Shown piece after piece: positions 26,433 through 34,355 of a stretch of DNA of 64,000 nt (the first letter of the stretch is position 1; each line of letters begins with the position of its first letter). Position numbers and translations under genes: made by a program. This stretch comes from Streptomyces sp. CB02959 (GTDB taxonomy: Bacteria > Actinomycetota > Actinomycetes > Streptomycetales > Streptomycetaceae), in contig NZ_NNBP01000004.1 in assembly GCF_002803155.1 (NCBI RefSeq), forward strand, positions 62,985-126,984. Reading direction: 5' to 3'. The notes beneath the pieces were generated by a model, which was given only the letters and a program-made list of their open reading frames with translations, ran no database searches and was not told where the DNA came from.

Positions 26433-26452
26433 GCGTTCTATATGCTGAACGC
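26433..26452. promoter_or_regulatory. IclR-type operator
   Basis: GCGTTC (26433-26438) and GAACGC (26447-26452) flank TATATGCT, giving a perfect 6-8-6 inverted repeat of the kind bound by IclR-family proteins. It lies between the divergent aldehyde dehydrogenase and iclR genes. A weaker copy with the same spacing is at 33195-33210. Confidence 0.65.
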
Positions 26453-26511
26453 TGTCCCAGATGATGAATCCCTGGGACTCTATGGCTGTCCGAACAGAGG
26501 GGTCAAGGGCG

Positions 26512-27282
26512 ATGTCAGCTGCCGAGGCCGGTGGAGCGCAGGTCAAGTCCGCGGTGCGGACGGTGGAGTTGCTCGAATACTTCGCGGGCAGCCCCGGCAT
26601 GCACAGCCTCGCCTCCGTCCAGGAAGCCGTCGGATACCCCAAGTCCAGCCTCTACATGCTGCTGCGCACCCTGGTCGACCTCGGCTGGGTGGAGACCGAC
26701 GCCACCGGCACCCGCTACGGCATCGGCGTCCGCGCCCTGCTGGTCGGCACCTCGTACATCGACGGCGACGAGGTGGTGGCCGCCGCCCGGCCCACGCTGG
26801 ACCGGCTCTCCGACGACACCGCCGAGACCATCCACCTCGCCCGGCTCGACGGCGTCAACGTCGTCTACCTCGCCACCCGCCAGTCGCAGCACTACCTGCG
26901 CCCGTTCACCCGGGTCGGCCGCCGACTGCCCGCGCACTCCACGTCGTTGGGGAAGGCGCTGCTCGCCACCCACACCGACGACCAGGTGCGGGCGATGCTG
27001 CCGCCCACCCTGGCCGCGCTGACCGAGCACACCCTCACCGACCGCGAGCAGCTGATCGAGGAGCTGCACACGGTCCGCGAGCAGGGCTTCGCGGTGGACC
27101 GCGAGGAGAACACCCTCGGGCTGCGCTGCTTCGGCGTGGCGATCCCCTACCGCACCCCGGCCCGGGACGCGATCAGCTGCTCGGTGCCGGTGGCCCGGTT
27201 GACCTCCGCCCACGAGCAGACGATCAAGGACGCGCTGTTCGACGCCCGGGACCGGCTGACGCTGGCCACCCGCCGGCTCTGA
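26512..27282 (+). CDS. IclR-family transcriptional regulator
   Basis: This roughly 256-residue protein has an N-terminal winged helix (VKSAVRTVELLEYFAGSPGMHSLASVQEAVG, then YPKSSLYMLLRTLVDLGW) and a C-terminal IclR effector domain (PLDRLSDDTAETIHLARLDG, PAHSTSLGKALLA, VDREENTLGLRCFGVAI). The ATG at 26512 follows an AG-rich stretch; in-frame starts back to 26461 would run through a short inverted repeat. Divergence from the semialdehyde dehydrogenase and the shared operator make it the likely regulator of the uronate genes. Confidence 0.88.
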   Translation: MSAAEAGGAQVKSAVRTVELLEYFAGSPGMHSLASVQEAVGYPKSSLYMLLRTLVDLGWVETDATGTRYGIGVRALLVGTSYIDGDEVVAAARPTLDRLSDDTAETIHLARLDGVNVVYLATRQSQHYLRPFTRVGRRLPAHSTSLGKALLATHTDDQVRAMLPPTLAALTEHTLTDREQLIEELHTVREQGFAVDREENTLGLRCFGVAIPYRTPARDAISCSVPVARLTSAHEQTIKDALFDARDRLTLATRRL

Positions 27283-27353
27283 ACCGGGCGGCCCGGCGGC
27301 CCTCCGCCCGGCGGCTCCTGGAGGCGGTGCACGGGCTCACCTACGCTGTGCGC

Positions 27354-27443
27354 ATGATCACGGGGATGCCGGTGGCCGTCGCGGGGGCCCGTTTCTTCGC
27401 CGAACGCGCGGCACGGACCACCGGAGCCGTCCGATGCGGCTGA
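27354..27443 (+). CDS. Possible 29-residue upstream ORF coupled to the histidine kinase gene
   Basis: An ATG at 27354 opens a 29-codon frame (MITGMPVAVAGARFF and following) whose TGA at 27441-27443 overlaps the start of the histidine kinase at 27434. No family is recognised and the ribosome site is weak. It may be a leader peptide that couples translation, or a chance frame. Confidence 0.25.
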   Translation: MITGMPVAVAGARFFAERAARTTGAVRCG

Positions 27444-28693
27444 CCGCGGGCCGGGTGGCGCGGCGCTGGGTCCATCTGGTGCTGGGCGGGGCGCTGTTGA
27501 TGCCGTTCTTCCTGCTGACGTCGGTGGCGCTGACGCTCCTCGTGCCCGGCGCGGACCCGCTGGGCCGCCTCGGCTGGCAGTTCGCCACGTTCGGCGGGGC
27601 GCTGCCGCTGGCCGCGCTGGCCGCGCTGCTCTTCCCGCTGCTGCGGCCGTTGGAGACGGCCGCCGTCCGGGCGCTGTGCGCGGTGCCCGCGGAGCGGCTG
27701 GCCGACGGACCGGCCCGGTCCTGGGCGGCGCGGCGGCGCAGCGCGCTGTGGTTCACGGCGCACCTGCTGGCCGGCGGGATCGTCAGCGGGATGACGCTGG
27801 GCGTGCCGCCGGCCGCGGTGGTGCTGCTGGCCGCGCCGTTCGGCGTCGACGTACCGCCGCTGGGATGGCCGCGCGCCGCCGACGGGTGGGCCGCGCCGTC
27901 GGCCGGTCTGGCCCTGCTGGCGCTGCTGCTGGGCACCGTCTGGGGCGCGGGGGCACTGCTGGCCCGCTGCGCGCCGGCGCTGCTGGGCCCCACCACCGCC
28001 GACCGGCTGGCCGCCGCCGAACGCCGGGCGGCCGAACTCGCGGCCCGCAACCGGCTGGCGCGCGAACTGCACGACGCGGTGGGCCACGCGCTGAGCGCGG
28101 TCACCCTGCAGGCGGGGGCGGCCCGCCGGGTGCTGGACAGCGACCCGGAGTTCGCCCGGCAGGCGCTGGCCGCCATCGAGGACACCACCCGCGAGGCGGT
28201 CGCCGAACTCGACACCGTGCTGGGCCTGTTGCGGGCCGAGCACGACACCGGTCCGGCCGGTCCGGCCGCGCCCGCGCCCACCCTGGACGCCCTGGAGGCG
28301 CTGTTCGACCGGACCCGCGCGGCGGGCGTCGAGATCGCGGCGGAGCTGTCCGGGGACCGCGCGGCGGTGCCGCCGGTGGTCTCGCGGGAGGCGTACCGGA
28401 TCGTCCAGGAGGGGCTGAGCAATGCCCTGCGGCACGCCGGACCGGTTCCGGTGGCCGTGCGAATTCGGGTGGAAGAGGGGGAGTTGGCGTTGGTGATGGA
28501 GAATCCGGTGGCCGCTGCGGCGGAGCCGGGCGGGGCGGGCCGCACCGGCGGCGGGCGCGGGCTGCGCGGCATCGCCGAACGGGCCCGGCTGCTGGGCGGT
28601 GCGGCGTCGGCCGGGTCCGCGGACGGCGGCTGGCGGCTGACCGCCCGGCTGCCGTTCGCCGGGCCCGGCCGCGGGGACGGGGGCCCGGCGTGA
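27434..28693 (+). CDS. Two-component sensor histidine kinase (HisKA_3/NarX type)
   Basis: A 419-residue membrane kinase. Four or five hydrophobic segments fill the first 190 residues, with no large extracellular sensor. The dimerisation/phosphoacceptor motif ARNRLARELHDAVGHALSAV follows (His about 215), then EAYRIVQEGLSNALRHAG (N box) and GRGLRGIAERARLLGG (G box). GGAG lies six bases before the ATG. Its TGA overlaps the GTG of the response regulator. This pattern resembles small kinases that sense envelope or antibiotic stress; the signal is unknown. Confidence 0.92.
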   Translation: MRLTAGRVARRWVHLVLGGALLMPFFLLTSVALTLLVPGADPLGRLGWQFATFGGALPLAALAALLFPLLRPLETAAVRALCAVPAERLADGPARSWAARRRSALWFTAHLLAGGIVSGMTLGVPPAAVVLLAAPFGVDVPPLGWPRAADGWAAPSAGLALLALLLGTVWGAGALLARCAPALLGPTTADRLAAAERRAAELAARNRLARELHDAVGHALSAVTLQAGAARRVLDSDPEFARQALAAIEDTTREAVAELDTVLGLLRAEHDTGPAGPAAPAPTLDALEALFDRTRAAGVEIAAELSGDRAAVPPVVSREAYRIVQEGLSNALRHAGPVPVAVRIRVEEGELALVMENPVAAAAEPGGAGRTGGGRGLRGIAERARLLGGAASAGSADGGWRLTARLPFAGPGRGDGGPA

Positions 28694-29346
28694 TCCGGAT
28701 CGTGCTCGCCGACGACGAGCGGATGGTGCGCACCGCGCTCCGCGCCATCCTGGGCGCGGAGGCCGACATGGAGGTGGTCGGCGAGGCGGCGGACGGCGCG
28801 GCGGCGGTGCCACTGGTCCGCGACCTGCGCCCGGACGTCGTGCTGATGGACGTCCGGATGCCGGGGATCGACGGGATCCGGGCGACCGAGCGGATCCTGG
28901 CCGGCTCGGCGGATCCGCCCCGGGTCCTGGTCGTCACCACCTTCGAGAACGACGCCTACGTCTACGACGCGCTGCGCGCCGGGGCCAGCGGGTTCCTCCT
29001 CAAGCGGGCCCGCGCCGACGAGCTGGTCCAGGCGGTGCGGCTGGTGGCGCGCAGCGATTCGCTGCTGTTCCCGGCCGCGGTGCGGGCGCTGGCCGCCCGG
29101 CACGCCGGGGAGCGGGCCGCGGCCGAGACGGCGCGGGCGCTGCGGGACCGGCTGTCGGAGCGGGAGGGTGCGGTGCTGCGGCTGATGACGGCCGGGCTGA
29201 CCAACGCGGAGATCGCCGAGCGGCTGGGGGTCGGCCCGGCCACCGTGAAGACGCATGTCGCCGGGGTGCTGGCCAAGCTCGGGGTGCGGGACCGGACGCA
29301 GGCGGTGATCGCCGCGTACGAGTGCGGGTTCGTCCGGCCGGGGTGA
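28690..29346 (+). CDS. Two-component response regulator, NarL/LuxR type
   Basis: A 218-residue regulator with a receiver domain (VLADDERMVRTALRAIL; phospho-acceptor Asp in VVLMDVRMPG; Lys in FLLKRARADEL) and a C-terminal LuxR helix-turn-helix (LSEREGAVLRLMTAGLTNAE and the following recognition helix). The GTG overlaps the kinase stop, so the two form a coupled pair. Confidence 0.94.
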   Translation: MIRIVLADDERMVRTALRAILGAEADMEVVGEAADGAAAVPLVRDLRPDVVLMDVRMPGIDGIRATERILAGSADPPRVLVVTTFENDAYVYDALRAGASGFLLKRARADELVQAVRLVARSDSLLFPAAVRALAARHAGERAAAETARALRDRLSEREGAVLRLMTAGLTNAEIAERLGVGPATVKTHVAGVLAKLGVRDRTQAVIAAYECGFVRPG

Positions 29347-29514
29347 CCGTGGGACCCGGACGGCGCAGTCGGCCGGGTCCGCTCACCCGTTCACCGTAGG
29401 CCAGCAGGACCGCGGGGCCGTCGGGGGCTTATCTCGTGGGAGGAGGCGCGGAACTCCACCGACTTCCCCAGTGGCACACCTGTGCCGCGGCCGCGCTTCG
29501 CGGAGGTTGTTCCC

Positions 29515-30159
29515 ATGCGTTCCACCCGACTGCTCACCGGCACCGCGCTGTCCGCCGCCACGCTGGGTCTGGCCGCCACCGCGGCGTACGCCGGCGACTT
29601 CGGCACCATCGAGGTCTCACCGGGCATGGCCAAGGCCGGTTCCACGGTCTCCCTCTCCACCACGGGGTGCGGGAGCAGCCGCTCGGCGAGCGTGGACGCC
29701 GCCGCCCTCGGCGGCGGCACGGTCACCTTCGCCCCGGGCTCCGCCAAGGGCTCCCTGATGGGGAAGGTGATGGTCAAGTCCGGCACCAAGCCGGGCAATT
29801 ACGGGATCGGCGGCAAGTGTGCCGACGGCAAGGAGCTCACCGGTACGGTCCGGGTCGGCACGCAGGAGGCGTCCGCCGGTCCGAGCATGAGCCCCGGGAT
29901 GAGCATGAGCCCGAGCATGAGCATGAGTCCTGGGATGGGGCACAGCGCCAAGCCGAGCATGCCCGCCAAGGAGCACTCCGCGATGCCAGCGCCGGGCAGC
30001 ACCATGCCGCCCAAGGGCAAGATGAAGACCGGCGAGGGGTCCACCAGCGAGGACGGCGTCAGCACCACCGAGATCGCCGCGGGCGCCGGTGTGGTGCTGG
30101 TGGCCGCCGCCACCGGGGTCTGGCTGGTCCGCCGGCGGCGGCCCGGCGGCCGGTACTGA
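29515..30159 (+). CDS. Secreted Met/Ser/Pro-rich surface protein with C-terminal anchor helix
   Basis: A 214-residue protein with a signal peptide (RSTRLLTGTALSAATLGLA...AYAGD), a beta-rich N-terminal domain holding two Cys (TGCGSS, GGKCADG) and a low-complexity segment with repeats such as MSPGMSMSPSMSMSPGM. It ends in a transmembrane helix and RRRR. No clear LPxTG or LAxTG motif precedes the helix, although the layout is that of a sortase substrate and a sortase gene follows 25 bases downstream. Methionine/histidine-rich repeats can bind copper; that is only a suggestion. GGAGG precedes the ATG. Confidence 0.78.
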   Translation: MRSTRLLTGTALSAATLGLAATAAYAGDFGTIEVSPGMAKAGSTVSLSTTGCGSSRSASVDAAALGGGTVTFAPGSAKGSLMGKVMVKSGTKPGNYGIGGKCADGKELTGTVRVGTQEASAGPSMSPGMSMSPSMSMSPGMGHSAKPSMPAKEHSAMPAPGSTMPPKGKMKTGEGSTSEDGVSTTEIAAGAGVVLVAAATGVWLVRRRRPGGRY

Positions 30160-30184
30160 CTCCGGTCCCCGCTCCCGGCCGACC

Positions 30185-31027
30185 ATGCCGCCCGACGGCT
30201 CCCCACGGCCTGGTTCCCCGCCGCCGGGTGGCGGCGGGGAACCAGGGCGGATGGGCCGCGGACGCGGCCGCAGGGGCCGGGCGCGGTGGGCCGGTGCGCT
30301 GGCGGCCGCCGCCGCGTGCGCTGCCGGCGGCTGGCTGATCGCCAACGGCACCCGGGACACCGCGCCGCCCCAGCCGTCCGCCGCGCAGGGGTTCACCACC
30401 GGGCCGCCGGGCGCGGGGGCGGCGACCGGGCACCCGGCCGCGCCACCGCTGCCGGCCGCGGAGCCGCTCCGGGTGGCGGTGCCGTCGCTGCGCATCGACG
30501 CACCGCTGACCCGGCTGGGGCTGGCCGCGGACGGCAGCCTGGCGCCGCCGCCGGAGGGCGACCGGAACCTGGCGGGCTGGTACGCGGAGGGCACCCCGCC
30601 GGGCGCCACCGGCACCGCCCTGATCGCGGGGCACGTGGACACCCGCGCGGGCCCCGCGGTCTTCTACCGCCTGGGCGCCCTGAAGAGGGGGCACACCGTG
30701 CGGATCCTGCGGGCGGACGGGCGGACCGCGGTGTTCACGGTCGACGCGGTGGAGGTGTACGACGGGCGGCACTTCCCGGACGAGAAGGTCTACGGCGAGG
30801 CGCGCCGCCCCGAACTCCGCCTGATCACCTGCGGCGGCGGTTTCAACCGGTCCCGGCAGGAGTACCTGGGCAATGTCGTGGTCTTCGCTCATCTGACGAG
30901 TAGTCAGGTGGGTGGGGCGGACTCCGCGCCGCTGCCCTGGGCCCGGCCGCCGGCCGACCGGTTCAGCGCCCGCAGCGCCCCCCGCACCGCCGCCAGGTCC
31001 GCCGCGCCGGCCAACCCCGCGTGGTAG
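30185..31027 (+). CDS. Class F sortase-like transpeptidase with a C-terminal extension
   Basis: This frame encodes 280 residues: a Pro/Gly-rich N-terminus, a membrane helix (about 33-53) and a sortase domain. Catalytic His150 (LIAGHVDT), Cys216 (LITCGGGF) and Arg224 (NRSRQEYLGN) are present. Class F sortases normally end about at NVVVFAHL; here roughly 42 further residues of Ala/Pro/Arg-rich sequence follow and overlap the convergent gene by 124 bases. A TGA and a TAG lie just after this point in another frame, so a one-base frameshift may have removed the original stop. An alternative ATG start is at 30251 with GGGGA upstream. It probably anchors the surface protein encoded just before. Confidence 0.78.
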   Translation: MPPDGSPRPGSPPPGGGGEPGRMGRGRGRRGRARWAGALAAAAACAAGGWLIANGTRDTAPPQPSAAQGFTTGPPGAGAATGHPAAPPLPAAEPLRVAVPSLRIDAPLTRLGLAADGSLAPPPEGDRNLAGWYAEGTPPGATGTALIAGHVDTRAGPAVFYRLGALKRGHTVRILRADGRTAVFTVDAVEVYDGRHFPDEKVYGEARRPELRLITCGGGFNRSRQEYLGNVVVFAHLTSSQVGGADSAPLPWARPPADRFSARSAPRTAARSAAPANPAW

Positions 31028-32166
31028 AGCCGCAGTTCGTCCGCGCCGAGCGCGGCGGCGTGTGCGGAGTCGGCGGCCAGCGTGCCGGGGCTGCCGCCCA
31101 TCCCGGCGACCACGGTGAGGTTGGCGGCCAGCGTCGTGCCCGCCGGGCGGGACGCGAACGGCCCCAGTGCCGCGGCCCGGACCGCGGCGTCCCCGGTACA
31201 GGGCACCACCACCCCGTCCGCGCACGCCAGGGCCGCCGCCGGGTCCACCCCGGCGTTGGCCCCGCACCGGTGCGGGGCGGGGTCTGCGTGCAGCAGCACC
31301 CGGAAGCCGTCCACCCCGGCCGAAGCCGCGGCGTCCCGCACGGCGTGCACCACCGCGCGCCGCAGCGCGCCCGCTGCCCGGTCCCGCCAGGCGCGCACCG
31401 CACCGGCCGTCTCCTCGCCCAGCAGTTCCTCGACGGCGGCCCACTCCGCCGCCCGGCCGCCGCCGTCCGGTGGCGCGGCGCCGGCCCACACCGGCTCCAG
31501 GGCGCGCCGCACGGCCGCCGGCACCTCGTCCTCCGCCAGGCCGAGTCCGGCGTATCCGGCGAGGCACACCGGGCAGCAGCACAGGGACATCAGGTACTCC
31601 GCGGCGCCGCCCAGTCCGACGCCCGCGACCTTGTCGTGGCCGTGCAGGTGCGCCAGCCCGTACCAGCCGCAGGATTCCAGCTCCACGCCCCGGGCGCCGG
31701 GCCGGACGGCGGCCTCGGCGGCGAGGCGGACGAGGTGGTCGAACACCTCGGGGCGGGCGATGCAGGGCGCCCACGGGTAGCGGTCGCCGTAGGCGTTGCG
31801 GACGACCGAGGACGGATGGTCGGCGCCGAGGCGGGAGTTGTGGGCGAGGACGACCCAGCTGTGCACCTCCAGGCCGGCGGCGGTCAGCGCCCGCGCGGCG
31901 GTGCCGAAGGGGTCCGGGTCGGCGACCCAGTCCTGGGTGTACGGGCGCAGCGCGCGGCCCGCCCAGCGGTCCGGGTCGGGCGGGTAGAGGACGGCGGAGT
32001 GCCGGGCGGTGACGATGCGGTGGCGGGGGTGGCGCGGGGTGAGGGCGCGGGTGGAGTGGTAGGCGGCGGCCAACGTGACCTGCTGGAGGCCGAGTTCGGC
32101 GAGGCGGGTGGCGGCGCGCGGGTCGCCGACCACGTCCCAGGGGTAGAGGAAGGCGGCGGCGCGCAT
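30904..32166 (-). CDS. Unrecognised TIM-barrel-like protein coupled to kdgD
   Basis: A 420-residue cytoplasmic protein (no signal peptide) whose ATG overlaps the kdgD stop, so it is translationally coupled to that gene. I do not recognise the family. Visible features are FLYPWDVVGDP at the N-terminus, VTLAAAYHSTRAL, VHSWVVLAHNSRLGADHP, VELESCGWYGLAHLHGHDK, and a Cys cluster LCCCPVC about halfway. The order of strand-ending acidic and aromatic residues resembles glycosidase-like TIM barrels. A hydrolase or isomerase acting on uronates is inferred from the neighbour alone. The C-terminal part overlaps the sortase frame on the other strand. Confidence 0.72.
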   Translation of the reverse strand: MRAAAFLYPWDVVGDPRAATRLAELGLQQVTLAAAYHSTRALTPRHPRHRIVTARHSAVLYPPDPDRWAGRALRPYTQDWVADPDPFGTAARALTAAGLEVHSWVVLAHNSRLGADHPSSVVRNAYGDRYPWAPCIARPEVFDHLVRLAAEAAVRPGARGVELESCGWYGLAHLHGHDKVAGVGLGGAAEYLMSLCCCPVCLAGYAGLGLAEDEVPAAVRRALEPVWAGAAPPDGGGRAAEWAAVEELLGEETAGAVRAWRDRAAGALRRAVVHAVRDAAASAGVDGFRVLLHADPAPHRCGANAGVDPAAALACADGVVVPCTGDAAVRAAALGPFASRPAGTTLAANLTVVAGMGGSPGTLAADSAHAAALGADELRLYHAGLAGAADLAAVRGALRALNRSAGGRAQGSGAESAPPT

Positions 32167-33143
32167 CAGGCGCCGCGCCCGGGGGCGGCCGCGGCCAGCG
32201 CCAGACCGCGGTCGAGGAGGTGGGCGAGGCGCTCGACGTGTTCGGGCCGGGGGTCGCACAGCGGTGGCCGCACCCCACCGACGGCCGGTCCGCCGCGCAG
32301 TCCCACGCCCGCCTTGACCAGCGAAACGGCGTATCCGCGGCCCTCGTTGCGGAGTTCCACCAGCGGGCGGTAGAAGCCGTCCAGCAGGCGGGTGACGGTG
32401 GGCTCGTCGCCGTCGCCCAGCGCCCGGTGGAAGGCGAGCGCGATCTCGGGGGCGAAGGCGAAGACGGCGGAGGAGTAGAGGTGGACGCCGAGGCCGCGGT
32501 AGGCGGGGCCGGTGAGTTCGGCGGTGGGCAGGCCGTTGAAGTAGCGGAACGGCCGGCCGGGGGCGTCGGTGCGGACCGCGCTGATGATCCGCTGGAGCAG
32601 GTCCAGGTCGCCCAGGCCGTCCTTGAGGCCGATGATGCCGGGGGTGCGGGCGAGGGCGGCGACGGTGTCCGGCGTGAAGACGGCGTTGTCGCGCTGGTAG
32701 ACGATGACCGGGAGCGGGGTGGCGGCGGCGAGCGCGGCGTAGTGGCGGAGCAGGCCGGACTGGTCGGCCTGGACGAGGTACGGCGGCATGGCGAGCAGTC
32801 CGTCGGCGCCGGCGGTGTGCGCGAGGCGGGCGAAGTGGCCGGCGAGCGCGGTGCCGTAGCCGGTGCCGGCCAGCACCGGGACCCGCCCGGCGGTCTCCTC
32901 GACGGCCGCGGCGACGCAGGCGGCGTACTCGTCGGGGGTGAGGGCGTGGAACTCGCCGGTACCGCAGCAGGCGAAGACGGCGCCCGCACCGGCGTCGAGG
33001 CCGCCGCGCACATGCGCGCGGAAGGCGTCCAGGTCCACCGCGCCACCGGGTGCGTACGCGGTCACGGGGAAGAACAGCAGTCCGTCGAGGCGGTCGGCGA
33101 GGTCGGGGGACCTCCCGGCGGCGGGGCGAGGGTGTGCGGTCAC
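32166..33143 (-). CDS. kdgD: 5-dehydro-4-deoxyglucarate dehydratase KdgD
   Basis: A 325-residue class I aldolase-superfamily enzyme (DapA-like). It dehydrates and decarboxylates 5-dehydro-4-deoxy-D-glucarate to 2,5-dioxopentanoate. Family marks are LLFFPVTAY, CCGTGEFHAL, MPPYLVQAD, VIVYQRDNAVF (catalytic Tyr149) and IIGLKDGLGDLD with the Schiff-base Lys174, then FNGLPTAE and YSSAVFAFAPEIAL. The GTG at 33143 is preceded by GGGAGAG. Its product is the substrate of the semialdehyde dehydrogenase encoded at 24798-26375. Confidence 0.93.
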   Translation of the reverse strand: MTAHPRPAAGRSPDLADRLDGLLFFPVTAYAPGGAVDLDAFRAHVRGGLDAGAGAVFACCGTGEFHALTPDEYAACVAAAVEETAGRVPVLAGTGYGTALAGHFARLAHTAGADGLLAMPPYLVQADQSGLLRHYAALAAATPLPVIVYQRDNAVFTPDTVAALARTPGIIGLKDGLGDLDLLQRIISAVRTDAPGRPFRYFNGLPTAELTGPAYRGLGVHLYSSAVFAFAPEIALAFHRALGDGDEPTVTRLLDGFYRPLVELRNEGRGYAVSLVKAGVGLRGGPAVGGVRPPLCDPRPEHVERLAHLLDRGLALAAAAPGRGA

Positions 33144-33194
33144 GGGCTCTCCCTGACGTACACAGACGCGATCTCGTATACGTTTATGATCGAT

Positions 33195-33210
33195 GTCCAT
33201 ATCTCTGAAC
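33195..33210. promoter_or_regulatory. Degenerate IclR-type operator between kdgD and udh
   Basis: GTCC (33195-33198) and GAAC (33207-33210) flank ATATCTCT with the same 8-base spacing as the strong site at 26433-26452 (GTTC...GAAC). It lies 52 bases upstream of the kdgD start. A separate CGTATACG palindrome is at 33175-33182. The match is partial. Confidence 0.4.
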
Positions 33211-33297
33211 GGCAGCACGGTATTGCAGCCGAACCGGGCGGGTCAAGGGTCCCAAACCCGTGCCGTACAAGCCGATTTGACCATTCCGTCATACGTC

Positions 33298-33327
33298 TTG
33301 ACCGGCCAGGATCGGCCTCCCTAGCGT
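33298..33327 (+). promoter_or_regulatory. Promoter of the uronate dehydrogenase gene
   Basis: TTGACC (33298-33303) and TAGCGT (33322-33327) are separated by 18 bases and lie about 80 bases before the start codon. Both fit vegetative streptomycete promoter hexamers. Confidence 0.5.
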
Positions 33328-33407
33328 GTCCCCCCATCTGGCGCGTCCACCCATGTGAACCTGGTCCGCGCGCCTGCCCCCGCCGCCCAGCCGGAGGAGT
33401 ACCGCCC

Positions 33408-34217
33408 ATGACCGCACCCCGCACCGTCCTGCTCACCGGCGCCGCCGGCGGCGTCGGCACCCTGATGCGGGCACTGCTGCCGCCCTACGGCTACCGCCTG
33501 CGCCTGTTCGACGAGCGCCCGATCGACGGCGAACCGGACGCCATCACCGCGGAGTTGGCCGACACCGGGGCGCTGCGCGCGGCCGTCGAAGGGGTCGACG
33601 CCGTCGTCCACCTCGCGGGCATCTCCCTGGAGTCGTCGTTCGAGAAGATCCTGCGGGCCAACATCGAGGGCACCTACCGGCTCTACGAGGCGGCCCGCGA
33701 GGCCGGCGTGCGGCGGGTGGTCTTCGCCTCCTCCAACCACGCCGTCGGCTTCGCCCCGCGCCCGCCGGACGGCTCCGCCGCCCTCCCGGTCGACATCCCG
33801 CACCGTCCCGACACCTTCTACGGCCTGTCCAAGGGCTTCGGCGAGGACCTGGCCGCCCTCTACTGGGAGCGGCACGGCATCGAGACCGTGTCGCTGCGCA
33901 TCGGCTCGTGCTTCCCGGAGCCGACCACGGTGCGGATGCTCTCCCTCTGGCTGAGCCCGGCGGACTGCGCCCGACTGCTGCACGCCGCGCTCACCGCCGA
34001 CCACGTCGGCCACACCATCGCCTACGGTTCCTCCGCCAACACCCGCCTGTGGTGGGACCTGTCCACCGCCCGCGCCCTCGGCTACGAGCCGCAGGACGAC
34101 TCCGAGCCGTACGCCGCCCGGCTCATCGCCGCCCAGGGGGAACTCGACCCGGAGAACCCCGAACACACCCACCTCGGCGGAACCTTCTGCACAAACCCGC
34201 CCATTTGGCAGCATTGA
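33408..34217 (+). CDS. udh: NAD-dependent uronate dehydrogenase
   Basis: A 269-residue extended short-chain dehydrogenase that oxidises D-galacturonate or D-glucuronate to the aldarolactone. The nucleotide-binding GAAGGVG (11-17), VVHLAGISLESSFEKILRAN, FASSNHAVGF and YGLSK (Tyr138, Lys142) closely follow the known Agrobacterium uronate dehydrogenase sequence as I remember it, as does the ending GGTFCTNPPIW. CCGGAGGAG precedes the ATG. It is divergent from kdgD across a region with a promoter and a candidate IclR site. A UDP-sugar epimerase is much less likely. Confidence 0.9.
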   Translation: MTAPRTVLLTGAAGGVGTLMRALLPPYGYRLRLFDERPIDGEPDAITAELADTGALRAAVEGVDAVVHLAGISLESSFEKILRANIEGTYRLYEAAREAGVRRVVFASSNHAVGFAPRPPDGSAALPVDIPHRPDTFYGLSKGFGEDLAALYWERHGIETVSLRIGSCFPEPTTVRMLSLWLSPADCARLLHAALTADHVGHTIAYGSSANTRLWWDLSTARALGYEPQDDSEPYAARLIAAQGELDPENPEHTHLGGTFCTNPPIWQH

Positions 34218-34287
34218 TCGCGATTCCCTGACAATCCACCACCGTACGGAACCTCGTCCCCGCCGCCCGGCGTCCTTGAGGGCACAA

Positions 34288-34321
34288 CGCCCGCCGGCAC
34301 CCCACCGGGTGCCGGCGGGCG
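34288..34321 (+). terminator. Terminator after udh
   Basis: CGCCCGCCGGCACCC (34288-34302) pairs perfectly with GGGTGCCGGCGGGCG (34307-34321) across a 4-base loop. Confidence 0.8.
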
Positions 34322-34355
34322 CGAAGCACACGACGCGAGAACGAGGTAACACACC

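Noticed and set aside
26455..26477. TCCCAG...CTGGGA inverted repeat after the IclR operator
   Set aside because: Arms of six bases with an 11-base spacer are common by chance; the 26433-26452 site is the better operator.
24990..27443. Plus-strand frame of 817 codons opposite the aldehyde dehydrogenase
   Set aside because: It mirrors the catalytic aldehyde dehydrogenase and IclR genes and has no family motif.
30059..33046. Minus-strand open frame of 995 codons across kdgD and the sortase region
   Set aside because: Arg/Pro/Ala-dominated, lies in the wrong frame across three clear genes.
33175..33182. CGTATACG as a GntR-type operator
   Set aside because: Eight bases are too few, and no GntR gene is nearby.
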